64,000 nt of DNA, taken from the NCBI GenBank assembly GCA_023663505.1, contig JAMPHH010000006.1:1-64000 (forward strand), in the 5' to 3' direction. Below are positions 40,580 to 51,117 of the stretch, piece after piece. The position numbers were made by a program, and so were the translations under genes. The notes beneath the pieces are model-generated. The model searched no databases. It had not been told where the DNA came from and saw only the letters and a program-made list of their open reading frames with translations. Within the stretch, counting starts at the first letter, position 1. Each line of letters opens with the position of its first letter. The DNA is from Muribaculum sp. (GTDB lineage Bacteria > Bacillota > Clostridia > Lachnospirales > Lachnospiraceae).

Positions 40580-42529
40580 ATGGAGAAAGCGATTTTGGGT
40601 GAAAGGGAGAAGGTTTTGGAGAAATGCAGGCAGGCAAAGGCTCGGGCACAGGCGTTGGTGGAGAAGGGGGAGTATGAGATTGTACAAAGCTTGGCTGAAA
40701 GTATTGGAAAACGAATAGATACGATTGCAGACACATGTAAGGTGGAAAAGTATGATCTCTGCTTTCTTGGAGAGGTGGGTGTGGGAAAGTCAACAGCAAT
40801 CTGTGCCCTGACAGGGTTAATTGATAAAACGTTTCTCGACCCGAAGAAGAAAGGGACTATCAAAAATATTCCCCTGCTCAAAACTGCCAGTGGAGCGACA
40901 ACTGTATGTGAGACGAAGATCCTTCGGACGGAAGGACGAAGCATGATCAAAATCAAAGGTCTTCCCAAGGACAGTTTTCAGACCTATGTGGAAGAATTTT
41001 GTGATGATATCTTTAATAAGGGAGCGAATGGTGCGTTGATACCTTTGGAGGTTGCTAGGGTAATCCGTAATATGTCAGATTATCCCTGTGATGGCGGAAT
41101 GCTTAAAAGTGAGGAGAGTGACATAAAAGCCTATCTTGAAAATTCAAAAGCCGAAGGTTTAGCTTGCACGAAAGAAAATCTACTGGATTCAATCAACAGG
41201 AAAATCAATTATGAGGGGCGCAAATTGACGGAAGTCGTGTTTGAGGAAGGACGATTTGAGGACTGGGTGAAGAAGCAGATTGAAGAACTCAATGATGGCA
41301 AGAATATAAACGCGCCATTTCCGGAGCAGATAGAAATTCATGTCAATGACAGGGACTTGGCATTGGATATCCCAGATTATATCGGGGCAATTGTAGATAC
41401 GAGGGGGATTGATACATACAAAGGTTCCAACTGGTGGCGGGAGGATATTTCTGATTCCATATGTAAAAAGAATAGCATTTCTATTATGTGTGACGGGGTA
41501 TCAGCTCTGGGGGCGGAAGATAAGATAAGGGGATTATTAGAGCATATTTTGACGTTGGAAGGGGAAGATTGTTTTCACAGAATTTTCCTGTTGGGATTGG
41601 AGAGAGGAAATGAGATAATCCAGTCTAATGATGCCGAGGGTAGTTATGAGAATGGCATCAAAATTAAGAGAAATGAAGCTTGTGGAAGAATGGCGAGTAT
41701 TAAGATTCCTTTTGATAAAGAGCATATTTATTTCTATGGTGCCTTGTCTGGTATCGATTATCATTCTCAAAGTGGGAAGATATCAGAAGTGGACGAACTT
41801 GTGCGTCAGGAAGCAAAGCAGAAATTTTGGGATTGGCTGCGAGCGAGACTGGAAGCAATGTGTCAAAAATTTGACATGGAGATAGACAAATTGACACAAA
41901 ATTTGGAATGCTTGGAGCAGGGGCGATTGCCGGAAGATATTACACCATCATATAATGCAATGGAAAATATAGTGGAGAACTTAAAGATTATAAGGAAAGA
42001 GCCAAAGACTACCCTGCCAAATAAAATAAGGGAAATGGAAAATTATCATGCGGGAATTGTCAGGGGATGCGTTAATCGAAATGGAAGATATGAAAGACTT
42101 GATTTGTATAATAATTTGGTTTATCAAGCGGGTGCCAATATTTTTCAAGAGGAATGTGAAACGGGAAAGGAAGCGTTGCTTATGGATCTGACAAAAATAT
42201 GTAAGCCGGAGAATGAATTTTGGCAAATCGTTATTGATGCATTGGAAAGAGAAATAAAGGGGCGGTATGGGGCGTATTACAAAGAAAGCTGCGAATATTA
42301 CAGAGAATGCTTCAGTCAGTCCATGGAAAATAATCACGGCTTGTGGGAGCGTCTTAGGCGATATTGGGGTGAGAGCAGCGGAGGATATAGAGAAAAGGTT
42401 ATAAAAAATATTATTGCTGAAATGGAGAAAGAGAAGATTGAAGATAAGATAAAGGAAAAGGATTTATGTGCGGATTACATAGATGATGTTAGTGAAACGT
42501 TGGACTTTTATCTAAATAGGAATGAATGA
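40580..42529 (+). CDS. orphan dynamin-like large GTPase
   Basis: The 649-residue protein has a helical start, a P-loop GEVGVGKST (64-72), a switch-I Thr in SGATTVCET (about 107) and a G3 box VDTRGID (272-278). A large helical C-terminal half with coiled-coil stretches follows. The long segment (about 110-265) between switch I and G3 is unusual. No N/TKxD box is obvious. It resembles bacterial dynamin-like or defence GTPases rather than Era/Obg types. AGAAGGGAT supports ATG 40580. A/T-rich codons suggest transfer. No partner gene; 29 nt downstream is the giant surface protein. Confidence 0.65.
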   Translation: MEKAILGEREKVLEKCRQAKARAQALVEKGEYEIVQSLAESIGKRIDTIADTCKVEKYDLCFLGEVGVGKSTAICALTGLIDKTFLDPKKKGTIKNIPLLKTASGATTVCETKILRTEGRSMIKIKGLPKDSFQTYVEEFCDDIFNKGANGALIPLEVARVIRNMSDYPCDGGMLKSEESDIKAYLENSKAEGLACTKENLLDSINRKINYEGRKLTEVVFEEGRFEDWVKKQIEELNDGKNINAPFPEQIEIHVNDRDLALDIPDYIGAIVDTRGIDTYKGSNWWREDISDSICKKNSISIMCDGVSALGAEDKIRGLLEHILTLEGEDCFHRIFLLGLERGNEIIQSNDAEGSYENGIKIKRNEACGRMASIKIPFDKEHIYFYGALSGIDYHSQSGKISEVDELVRQEAKQKFWDWLRARLEAMCQKFDMEIDKLTQNLECLEQGRLPEDITPSYNAMENIVENLKIIRKEPKTTLPNKIREMENYHAGIVRGCVNRNGRYERLDLYNNLVYQAGANIFQEECETGKEALLMDLTKICKPENEFWQIVIDALEREIKGRYGAYYKESCEYYRECFSQSMENNHGLWERLRRYWGESSGGYREKVIKNIIAEMEKEKIEDKIKEKDLCADYIDDVSETLDFYLNRNE

Positions 42530-42558
42530 TAATATTGAAAGGGCAAAAGGGATAACAA

Positions 42559-45500
42559 ATGAAAAGAAAAAAATTTCTAAAAAAAATAATGGCAGCAATA
42601 CTGTGTGTGAGCATGATACTTTCTGGTATACATATATCTGACGGCACTCGGGTGCAGGCGGCAGAGCTTGAGGGTAATGTCTCTGCAAATGATGCCCCAA
42701 TCGAGGTTACAGTGTCTGAAAATGCAGCAGAATCCGTGGATACCGTGTCGGCAAATGGTGCAGGGCGTGCGGAAAGCGACAGTAACACTACAAAAGAAGA
42801 AATAGTAGTGGAAGAAAGTCATGTAGCTGAGCAGGAGATGGAGAGCGGTTTTCATGACAATGATGATGCGGGGGACGATGAAGATAATATAAAAGCGCAA
42901 AACTCTGATACAATAGGCGGTATAGTGTTTCAGGACGATGATATCGCACATGGTACTGATAAAAATATTACTTGGGTGATTGATAGAGATGGTAAGCTTA
43001 TTGTGGAGGGGACAGTGGAATACGGCACTATGAGCAAGCCATGGGGTGACTATCGTGAATATATAAATAAAGCAGAAATTCATGTGACAGGCATAAAAGA
43101 TGCAAGCAATATGTTTTGTAATTACAGTAGTTTAGAGAGCTTGGATTTGACTGGACTGGATACAAGTAAAGTGACGAACATGAGCAGTATGTTTTCTGGC
43201 TGCAGCGGGTTAACCAGTTTGGATTTAAGCGGGTTGGACACGAGCAAAGTGACGAACATGAGCAGTATGTTTGATTATTGCAGCAATTTGGCGAGCCTAG
43301 ACCTGAGCGGGTTGGACACGAGCAAAGTGACGAACATGAGCAGTATGTTTGATGGTTGCGGCAGTTTGGCGAGCCTAGACCTGAGCGGGTTGGACACGAG
43401 CAAAGTGATGAACATGAGCTATATGTTTGATGGTTGCGGCAATTTGGCGAGCCTAGACCTGAGCGGGTTGGACACGGGCAAAGTGATGAACATGCACAGT
43501 ATGTTTGATTATTGCGTCAGTTTGGCGAGCCTAGACCTGAGCGGGTTGGACACGAGCAAAGTGACGAACATGAGCGATATGTTTATGAGTTGCAACAATT
43601 TGGTGAACCTAGAGCTGAGCGGACTTGACACAAGCAAAGTGACAAATATGGGTAGTATGTTTTCTTACTGTAAAAGTTTAAAGAGCCTAGATTTGAGTGA
43701 TTTTGATATGAGCAATGTGGTAAATGTGAAAGATATGCTTCATGGTTGTTATGAGTTGACTTTGATTAATACTCCGCGCAATATTCCCGAAGACATAGAG
43801 GTTTTGATGCCTGATAATGAATATAGAATCTGGTATCGCTCCGATGGTTCTGTCGTAAACACATTGCCCACAGGACTTAGTCATAGCATTGTGCTGCAAA
43901 AGGGCAGCGTTCCTGTCGAGAAGAACCAAGTTGTAGCAGACACTCCAATAGCACAGGGAACTGCTGTAATATTTGTTGGTGACCGCTCTGACCGTGGCAT
44001 GATCCCTATATCAGGTGCGCAGATTATGATAGACAATGCGGATAGCTATATCACGGGAGATGATGGACGTGTCGAATTGCAGCTTGCGGGTTCTCACACG
44101 ATTTCAGTCGAGAAGGAGGGGTATATCAGTAAACAGGTGCAAAAGACTTTTTCCACCAATACTTCTACAGGGAATTTTGTTTGGATTGACCTCTACCAAA
44201 AATCGTCTGATTTAACAATACTGTCAGCCACGTTGAATGTATCAGGGGAGGACTGTGACCTCTTGAATACCTCTAATCCGCTGTGTCTGACATACACAGC
44301 CTTGGATCAGGTCAAAGACGGTGTTTCCACCGATCTTGTGTTTACGGTGACGACTCAGGGAAAACCCGTCAAATATCAGTTGATTCAAAACGGCAAGGTA
44401 TTGATGGAAAGCGAGGACGGTACTTTTAAAGTACAAGGAAAATATGTAAAGGATTCTGATAATTCCTATACATATTACGCAGAGATGTTTTCGGCAGGAA
44501 ACATGCTATGTGTGAAAGTCATTGATGAAAATGGAAAGTCCAAACAATTACCACTTTCTGTTTCTATATCTAATGAGTCCTATAACGAATTAGTCAATCA
44601 AATAGAAGACATGAGCGCTACTGATTCAGATGCAATAAAGGAGATACTGGGTCACGAGTTCTCGGTTGACGTGTCTGAGGACGTGCCTATTTTGGGTGGC
44701 GCGGATTCAACATTGAAATTTGGTCTGAAGAACCTTCCATTTGCAATCTCTGTTGACAGGGAACAGGGCATTGCCAGAATTGCCGTGAACATGGGAGAGT
44801 TTGATGTCAAGGACGATAAGATATGGAATGACATCAAACAGGAATATAATAATGCTCAAAAACGGGTGAAACAAACATTCATTTCCTCTAATTCACCTAA
44901 ACAGAAATATGGAGTCGGAGCTTTTTCGGCAAATGCCTGTATCATGGGTTATGGAGAGGGGCAAATTATTGAGCTGGATAACAGTGTGGATGTCACAATT
45001 GGGTTAATCGTTGAAATGGAGGGTTCGGATGCATATACCAAGCAGTCAATTGTCTCGTTTGTACCTGTTGCTGTCACCTTTGACGACAGCACAGAGTTGT
45101 CTGCACAGGGGGAGCTTACTCTGACTTACGCACCTTCAAGTGGTTTTACGGTTAAGGACAGCAATATTGCATTATCATCGTCTGTATCTTCCAGACTCGT
45201 GGCAGGCGTAAGGGTAGAGAGCGCAAAAACCATTGGTGTCAGCGGGTCGCTTATGTTGGATTATGCACATACCCTTAAGCCTATGCATGATTTGGTGAAG
45301 CTTAGCGGAAATGCAATGATTCATTCCGCTTTGGAAGCACCGATTACGGTTCCATTTGTGGAGATGGCTGTCGGGTCACGGATTAGTAGTGAAGACGACC
45401 CATTGGTACTCTATGACAGTGATCCAAAGGCAAAGATGGTTGGTTCGGGCGCACTTTATTCCGCCGCTAATTCCAAGACCCTTGCCTCCGCCCGCATTTT

Positions 45501-48500
45501 GGACTATGCCTATCAGGAGGCGTCACCGCGCATATTGAAGCTCGGGGACAGATTGTTCTTGTTCTATCTGGACGGCGTGGAGGGACGTGAGGCACAGAAC
45601 CAGACTGCGCTGTTTTATCGGATATCTGACGACAATGGCGTTACATGGTCGGAAGCTGCCCGCGCGGATAATGGCGTGAACGAGACCGCCGACTGTGACT
45701 TTGATATTGCGACGGACGGGACGGATATTTATGCCTTATGGTCAGATGCGGGAGACGTATACGGGGAGGAGATACTGTCCATGGACAGCAAATCCGCCGT
45801 GGCAAAGCTCGGCAGGGAGATGGATTTGATGCTGTCTGTGATCGATGGCAGCACGGGAACTGTACGCGACACCTCAGTGATCAGCACGGACAGCGGGGAT
45901 CTGCTGCCAAAGCTTTTCGTTGATGACAGTAAGACCGTGACGGCTGCATGGATCACGAATGACGCTTCGGCGGAGGAGGGGCTGCTCTCCACCGCTAATA
46001 AGATGGGTATCTGCTATGCGTCCTCTGTTGACAATTATCAGGTGCGGACGCTTTCTCTGGGAGAGGGGCAGTACCCGCAGACATTGGACGTCGGGCTGCT
46101 TGGGACAAAGGTATGTATTGCCGCGGGCTTGGACACGGACGGGAATCTGGGCACGCAAGATGACAGGGATATTTACATAGCTTATACCGATACGGACGGT
46201 CAATTATCTGCGCTCAACGCCCCTAACGGGATTGTGGATAGCGTTCCACTTTTTGGTAATGCGGGAGGGCAGAGCTGCCTGTTCTGGTATCAGGACGGCT
46301 GTATTGTATATACTGTTGACGGGCAGACCACCCTTTCTGTCCTGACGGAGGAATACAGGCATTCATCGGGACAGGATTTCTCGCTGTTGGAATCTGCCAT
46401 GGGAGATGGCGGTGCTGTTGTCTGGACAACGACCTCGAACACCACGGCGAATGGCGTAGACGTCTATTGTGCTGATTTGGACGGCGAGGTCTGGTCGGCG
46501 CCTTATCGTCTCGGAGAGCTTGACAGTGAGTTTACAACGCATCTCGACGGCTGGCTGGACAGTGACGGGGGATATCATTTGACTTATATGGGAAGTGAAT
46601 ATGCGGACGATAAGATTAAGGCGCATATTTGTCTGGACGAGCCGGAGGAGATCATTGATACCACTGTCACATGGTATGCGGAGCTTGACGAGAAAGTGGG
46701 GGAGGTTTACCCTCTGCATCTGGTTGTCACGAATAACGGCAATCACACTGTGGAAAGCCTGAAAATAAATTCAAAGGACGGAAGTATTCAAGATGTGCTT
46801 ACCGACCTTGACATTGCGGCGGGGACCTCGGGGGAAGTGACATGGGACGGTATCACGCTGCCCGAGACTATGACGGAGATTTATACACAGGAGCTTACGG
46901 TTCTTGCGGACGGTGAGACGGACGCGGGGGATAATTCGATATCACTTTCCCTTGGCGCGCCTGATTTTGCGATCGAGGTCAGCTCGGATTACAGCAGCGG
47001 TGATCTCATCGCGGGGGTGATGGTGAGCAACAGCGGAATCCTTCCCGCAGACGCGGTGATAAGGATTTATCAGGACGAGGCGCATGAAAAGGAGATCTTC
47101 AGCACGGGTATAATGAATATCGGGGGCGGGGAGATCAAGGTTACTATGCTTGATATGTCCCAAATGCATGAACTCACACCGACCTTTTATTTCACGGTGT
47201 CCGACTCCAAGGGCAGGGAGATCTACACAAGTGACAACGAAGCCTTCCTGTATGCGGGAAAGGGGCTCTGGCTCGAATATGACAATGATGCGGATAAGCC
47301 CGACGACCAAGACCCCGACAATCCTGACAATCCTGATAAGCCCGACGACCAAGACCCTGACAAGCCCGATCAGCCTGACGATCCGGACGCCCTTGTCCTC
47401 AAGGCGGAGAAGACCCAGACCGTCTACGAGTACGGAGACGAGTTGAAGCTCGATGACCTCACGGTGACGCTTGGCAAAAAGGGCGATGAGACGGCGGAGC
47501 CCGTCACGGAATATACCACCAATGCGGACGAGCTCAGTATGCTGAAGCTCGGTGAGCAGGACTTGGTGATTACATACGGGGAGTACAGGGCGGCTGTGAC
47601 GATTACGGTGGAGCCGCGCACTTTAAACGGGGATAACACGGCGGTAACGCTTTCTGATGTCTCATACGTCTATGATGGCATGGCGAAGGAGCCGCTTCCG
47701 CAGTCCGTGAAGGTAAACGGCGCGGAGTTGGTAAACGGCACGGATTATGCCGTGTCTTGGAGCGACAACATCAATATAGGAACTGCAACGCTGACCATCA
47801 CGGGACAGGGCAATTATCGTGGGACGCTCGACGTGCATTTTGAGATTACGAAGGAGGAAGTGAAGGAGGAGGGCGGTTATACTGTCAGCTTTGACCTAAA
47901 CGGTCACGGGACACTCGCCCCCATAACAGGAATCAGGCAGGGCAGCCTGATTGACGAGCCACAGCCGCCCGAGGCGCAGGGCTACCGCTTTGCGGGGTGG
48001 TATCGCGACAGCGACTGCACCGTTTCATGGCAGTTTGACACGGACGTGGTGGAAGCCGACCTGACGCTCTATGCCGATTGGCGCGTCGTGTTGGGAGGCG
48101 GTAGCAATGCGGGCGGCGAGACCGGAGGAGACATCGGAAGCGGTGAGGGCGTTGAAGGCGGAGTAACCTCCAACGAGGAGCTGAGTGTACAGGATATCCG
48201 CAGCCAGACCTACACAGGCAAGGCAATCAAGCCCACGGTTCGCGTGTATTTCGGTGAGGATTCCACGCCTTTAAAGGCGGGAAGCGACTATACGATCAAG
48301 TATTTTAACAATATTGATGCTGACACGAGCGTGGAGACCTTAATGGGCGGTATCAGCTCCGACGGCGTGGAGGGGAAGCAGGGCTTCACCAAGCAGCTTG
48401 CCTACGTGGTGATCACGGGAAAGGGCAATTATAAGGGCACGGTCTACCAGAACTTCCACATCGCCCCCGCGTCCCTTTCCAACAAGGACGGTGATGCGCC

Positions 48501-50367
48501 CGCGGCAGGCTTTACCTTGAAATGCACGGAGCAGCTGGTGACAAACGCTAAGAAGTCGCAGAAGCCATTTACTTCCTTAAAGTATAAGAAAGCGATGAAG
48601 GCGGGGAAGGATTACGAGGTTGTCATCACGGCGCTTGCAGCATTTGATGGGGCGAATAAGCCGCTCACAGGCGAAAGCGTGGTCGCACGCTCCACGGAGA
48701 CAGGCGTCCTTCCCGCTATCCCCGCGGGCTGTCACGGAAGCTTTGTGATGCGTGTCGCAGGGCTCGGGAACTATGCGGGGGCATTTGAAAAGACCATTTA
48801 TGTGACAGACAAGAGCCATCTGATGAAGAACGTGTCAGTCACACTGGGCAAAAACCAGAAAAAGGTGGAATACACGGGGCAGGATATCGTCCTGCGCGCC
48901 GGATACTATGACGCGTCCGCCAAGGCGTATTATACGGTAGGGGAGGACGGAGCTGTCAGCGCGCAGACGGAGCCAAACGGTGACAATGTATTTACCGTGA
49001 GGGTTGGCAGGGAATACTTGCTTTACGGCAGGGACTACACGGTAAGTTTTCAAAATAACCGCGGCGTGGGAACGGCGACCATGATACTCACGGGCAAGGG
49101 CGATTACGCAGGCAGTAAGAGCGTGACCTTCCGAATCAACGGGAAGGCGTTTAACGCCAAGGCAACCCGCGTGGACGGCTTCCAGTCCGCTCTGACCTAC
49201 AATGGCAGAGCATTGACCCAGAGCGGCGTGACCCTGACGGACACGGGTACGGGTCAAAAGCTTATATACGGACAGGACTATACGGTCACCTACAAAAACA
49301 ACGTGAAAAAGGGCACCGCGACCATGACCTTCACCGCCAAGGCGTCCTCGGGTTACAGCGGCAGCTTCCAAAAGACCTTCCGCGTGACGGCAGCGACGCT
49401 CCCCGACACGGTGACGGCAGTGGCGGTCGATACCACACAGGACAAGATTGTATATGAGGGGTCAAGCATTAGACTGAACGGAGCGGTGGTTTACACGAGG
49501 GAAGGAGTCAAGCCGTCGGGACGCGTGCGGCTCTGCAACAGCACCACGGGCGAGCCGTTGAAGGAGGGCGTTGATTACACCGTCACCTACCGGAACAATA
49601 CCGCGGTCAGCACGGCTGACCAAGCCGTCATGCTGTTTAAAGGCAAGAATAATTACACGGGGACGCTGCAGATTGCTTTCCGCATCAGTGCCGCAGACAT
49701 GATCGCGCAGTCCGGTCTGAAAGCGACTACAACGGCAATCGCCTTCAACGGCAGCAAGGCGGAGAATTATGAGTACCGTCCGACGGTCAGACTCACAGAC
49801 GGCAAGAAGGCGTTGAACGCGGGGAAGGACTACGAGGTTACATACATCAACTGTACACATAAAGCGGTGACTGCTTACTTGGCGGCGTTGTCCGTCTCCC
49901 CGCTCACGGGGCAATCCTACGAGCAGCTGCGCCCCTACGCGCGAATCGACGCGAAGGAAGGCAGCGGCTATCAGGGAAGCATGACCGTTGACCTGACCAT
50001 ATACAGAGCCAAGCTTAACGCAGCGAATCTCTATGTGGTGGTCGCACCTGACGCCCGCCAGACCACTTACAGCGGCAGACAGGTAACGCCCACCGTGACC
50101 GTTTACTATGGAGAGGAACAAGCCGTCAAAGCCGCAAGACAGGCACAGGAGACCTCGGAGAACGTCCTGACTAGCGCAAGCGGCACATACAAGCTGACCA
50201 AGCTGGCGCTAAAGACTGACAAGGAGACAGGAGACTACACCCTTCTCTACGGCGCGAACATCACCGCAGGCAAGAACAAGGGAAGCGTGACCATCAGCGG
50301 CACAGGGCTGTACGGCGGCAAGGTCACCGTGAAATTCGACATCAGCCCCAGAGATGTGTATTCATAA
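42559..50367 (+). CDS. giant secreted multidomain surface protein (BspA/DUF285, InlB-like)
   Basis: The 2602-residue protein has a signal peptide (1-35, ending VQAA). An acidic stretch follows, then eight 26-residue DUF285 repeats (about 192-399: SLDLSGLDTSKVTNMSSMF). Next are a carboxypeptidase-regulatory-like unit (about 465-535), a long beta region, a BNR/sialidase-like propeller (about 990-1370: FYRISDDNGVTWSEA) and a CARDB-like part (about 1375-1560). A Pro/Asp linker (1577-1611), a bacterial Ig-like unit, an InlB B-repeat (about 1772-1847: SFDLNGHG, GYRFAGWY) and seven or so Ig/MBG-like modules complete it. There is no LPXTG motif, SLH domain or C-terminal anchor. The first 2.7 kb is A/T-richer than the rest. 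Adhesion is likely. Confidence 0.85.
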   Translation: MKRKKFLKKIMAAILCVSMILSGIHISDGTRVQAAELEGNVSANDAPIEVTVSENAAESVDTVSANGAGRAESDSNTTKEEIVVEESHVAEQEMESGFHDNDDAGDDEDNIKAQNSDTIGGIVFQDDDIAHGTDKNITWVIDRDGKLIVEGTVEYGTMSKPWGDYREYINKAEIHVTGIKDASNMFCNYSSLESLDLTGLDTSKVTNMSSMFSGCSGLTSLDLSGLDTSKVTNMSSMFDYCSNLASLDLSGLDTSKVTNMSSMFDGCGSLASLDLSGLDTSKVMNMSYMFDGCGNLASLDLSGLDTGKVMNMHSMFDYCVSLASLDLSGLDTSKVTNMSDMFMSCNNLVNLELSGLDTSKVTNMGSMFSYCKSLKSLDLSDFDMSNVVNVKDMLHGCYELTLINTPRNIPEDIEVLMPDNEYRIWYRSDGSVVNTLPTGLSHSIVLQKGSVPVEKNQVVADTPIAQGTAVIFVGDRSDRGMIPISGAQIMIDNADSYITGDDGRVELQLAGSHTISVEKEGYISKQVQKTFSTNTSTGNFVWIDLYQKSSDLTILSATLNVSGEDCDLLNTSNPLCLTYTALDQVKDGVSTDLVFTVTTQGKPVKYQLIQNGKVLMESEDGTFKVQGKYVKDSDNSYTYYAEMFSAGNMLCVKVIDENGKSKQLPLSVSISNESYNELVNQIEDMSATDSDAIKEILGHEFSVDVSEDVPILGGADSTLKFGLKNLPFAISVDREQGIARIAVNMGEFDVKDDKIWNDIKQEYNNAQKRVKQTFISSNSPKQKYGVGAFSANACIMGYGEGQIIELDNSVDVTIGLIVEMEGSDAYTKQSIVSFVPVAVTFDDSTELSAQGELTLTYAPSSGFTVKDSNIALSSSVSSRLVAGVRVESAKTIGVSGSLMLDYAHTLKPMHDLVKLSGNAMIHSALEAPITVPFVEMAVGSRISSEDDPLVLYDSDPKAKMVGSGALYSAANSKTLASARILDYAYQEASPRILKLGDRLFLFYLDGVEGREAQNQTALFYRISDDNGVTWSEAARADNGVNETADCDFDIATDGTDIYALWSDAGDVYGEEILSMDSKSAVAKLGREMDLMLSVIDGSTGTVRDTSVISTDSGDLLPKLFVDDSKTVTAAWITNDASAEEGLLSTANKMGICYASSVDNYQVRTLSLGEGQYPQTLDVGLLGTKVCIAAGLDTDGNLGTQDDRDIYIAYTDTDGQLSALNAPNGIVDSVPLFGNAGGQSCLFWYQDGCIVYTVDGQTTLSVLTEEYRHSSGQDFSLLESAMGDGGAVVWTTTSNTTANGVDVYCADLDGEVWSAPYRLGELDSEFTTHLDGWLDSDGGYHLTYMGSEYADDKIKAHICLDEPEEIIDTTVTWYAELDEKVGEVYPLHLVVTNNGNHTVESLKINSKDGSIQDVLTDLDIAAGTSGEVTWDGITLPETMTEIYTQELTVLADGETDAGDNSISLSLGAPDFAIEVSSDYSSGDLIAGVMVSNSGILPADAVIRIYQDEAHEKEIFSTGIMNIGGGEIKVTMLDMSQMHELTPTFYFTVSDSKGREIYTSDNEAFLYAGKGLWLEYDNDADKPDDQDPDNPDNPDKPDDQDPDKPDQPDDPDALVLKAEKTQTVYEYGDELKLDDLTVTLGKKGDETAEPVTEYTTNADELSMLKLGEQDLVITYGEYRAAVTITVEPRTLNGDNTAVTLSDVSYVYDGMAKEPLPQSVKVNGAELVNGTDYAVSWSDNINIGTATLTITGQGNYRGTLDVHFEITKEEVKEEGGYTVSFDLNGHGTLAPITGIRQGSLIDEPQPPEAQGYRFAGWYRDSDCTVSWQFDTDVVEADLTLYADWRVVLGGGSNAGGETGGDIGSGEGVEGGVTSNEELSVQDIRSQTYTGKAIKPTVRVYFGEDSTPLKAGSDYTIKYFNNIDADTSVETLMGGISSDGVEGKQGFTKQLAYVVITGKGNYKGTVYQNFHIAPASLSNKDGDAPAAGFTLKCTEQLVTNAKKSQKPFTSLKYKKAMKAGKDYEVVITALAAFDGANKPLTGESVVARSTETGVLPAIPAGCHGSFVMRVAGLGNYAGAFEKTIYVTDKSHLMKNVSVTLGKNQKKVEYTGQDIVLRAGYYDASAKAYYTVGEDGAVSAQTEPNGDNVFTVRVGREYLLYGRDYTVSFQNNRGVGTATMILTGKGDYAGSKSVTFRINGKAFNAKATRVDGFQSALTYNGRALTQSGVTLTDTGTGQKLIYGQDYTVTYKNNVKKGTATMTFTAKASSGYSGSFQKTFRVTAATLPDTVTAVAVDTTQDKIVYEGSSIRLNGAVVYTREGVKPSGRVRLCNSTTGEPLKEGVDYTVTYRNNTAVSTADQAVMLFKGKNNYTGTLQIAFRISAADMIAQSGLKATTTAIAFNGSKAENYEYRPTVRLTDGKKALNAGKDYEVTYINCTHKAVTAYLAALSVSPLTGQSYEQLRPYARIDAKEGSGYQGSMTVDLTIYRAKLNAANLYVVVAPDARQTTYSGRQVTPTVTVYYGEEQAVKAARQAQETSENVLTSASGTYKLTKLALKTDKETGDYTLLYGANITAGKNKGSVTISGTGLYGGKVTVKFDISPRDVYS
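43132..43755 (+). repeat. eight 78-bp DUF285 coding repeats
   Basis: Units start at 43132 and every 78 bp after. Each encodes 26 residues around LDLSGLDTSKVTNMSxMF. The middle five are near-identical in DNA (GCGAGCCTAGACCTGAGCGG), so recent duplication or conversion is likely. Copy number probably varies between strains. Confidence 0.9.
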
Positions 50368-50421
50368 ACACTAACAAATACCATATTTCCAAGGTGCAGC
50401 CATCTGGAAAACATTGTACTG

Positions 50422-50658
50422 GTACCAAGGCGGGAGAAGGACGGGGGTGTTCTGCGGACTTCGGCGGAGGTTGGAGCGTTTTCTTATAGTGCGTCCAAAG
50501 CCTAGGGTGAAATGCGCACGGATGCGCATTTCAGGCTTTATGGTGCATGGATGCACCTTAAAGCCGACCCGCAAACCGCAATCCCCTTCCCCGCACTATT
50601 AGAAAACACCCAACCGCAGCCAGTCCGCAGAACACCCCCGTCCTTCTCCCGCCGCCCC
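50422..50658. repeat. long-hairpin repeat family A, copy A3
   Basis: The outer arms 50429-50460 and 50622-50653 are perfect reverse complements over 32 nt (starting GGCGGGAGAAGGACGGGGG). Orientation as in A1. Tip hairpins AATGCGCACGGATGCGCATT and GGTGCATGGATGCACC. It lies between the convergent surface-protein and small membrane-protein genes and could help end both transcripts, though no T-run follows. Confidence 0.85.
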
Positions 50659-50681
50659 ATAATTAGCTATTTCCTTGACTT

Positions 50682-50996
50682 TCATTCACCCTCCGTATCT
50701 GTCAGTTGCCCAACCGTCTCCCTCGGGTCATCAGGATCCCCAATCGCCTTACCGCCCGTGAGCCTTCCATACATCCAACTATAAAGGAAGATAATCACAG
50801 GTATCACAAACGTGCAGCCAAGACTTAACATAAAGAATCGCCCCGAGGCGGAAGTGTCAATCACAGCCATCACCAAAGTCAACACATACATTAACACCAA
50901 CAAAACCACCCCCACCATGGCTACCACCTGTTTGGAGGTGATTTTCTTTCTGTCCTCTTTTCCCGTCCCTTGTGTTTTTTCGTTCTCCATATTCAT
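50682..50996 (-). CDS. 104-residue two-helix membrane protein
   Basis: The protein has a charged start, KKITSKQVVAMVGVVLLVLM opening the first membrane segment (about 24-45), a second at about 57-77, and an acidic tail DPDDPRETVGQLTDTE. It resembles short DUF-type membrane proteins of Clostridia, but I cannot name the family. AGAGGTG with 5 nt spacing supports ATG 50996. A consensus promoter with a palindromic spacer lies at 51118-51146. Confidence 0.65.
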   Translation of the reverse strand: MNMENEKTQGTGKEDRKKITSKQVVAMVGVVLLVLMYVLTLVMAVIDTSASGRFFMLSLGCTFVIPVIIFLYSWMYGRLTGGKAIGDPDDPRETVGQLTDTEGE

Positions 50997-51117
50997 AAGC
51001 GCACCTCTTTTTTCCGAATCTGTAACTATTCAAAACCAACCGCATAAACACTGCATATTTGTTTGGTTCAGAACAGCTATCGAATTTATATGCTCTTAAA
51101 ATTGCCTCACTCCCATA

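Noticed and set aside
43132..43755. Regular 78-bp repeats as a possible CRISPR array
   Set aside because: Whole units are conserved, with no unique spacers, and they encode in-frame DUF285 repeats. The 18-bp array at 5248 was rejected for the same reason.
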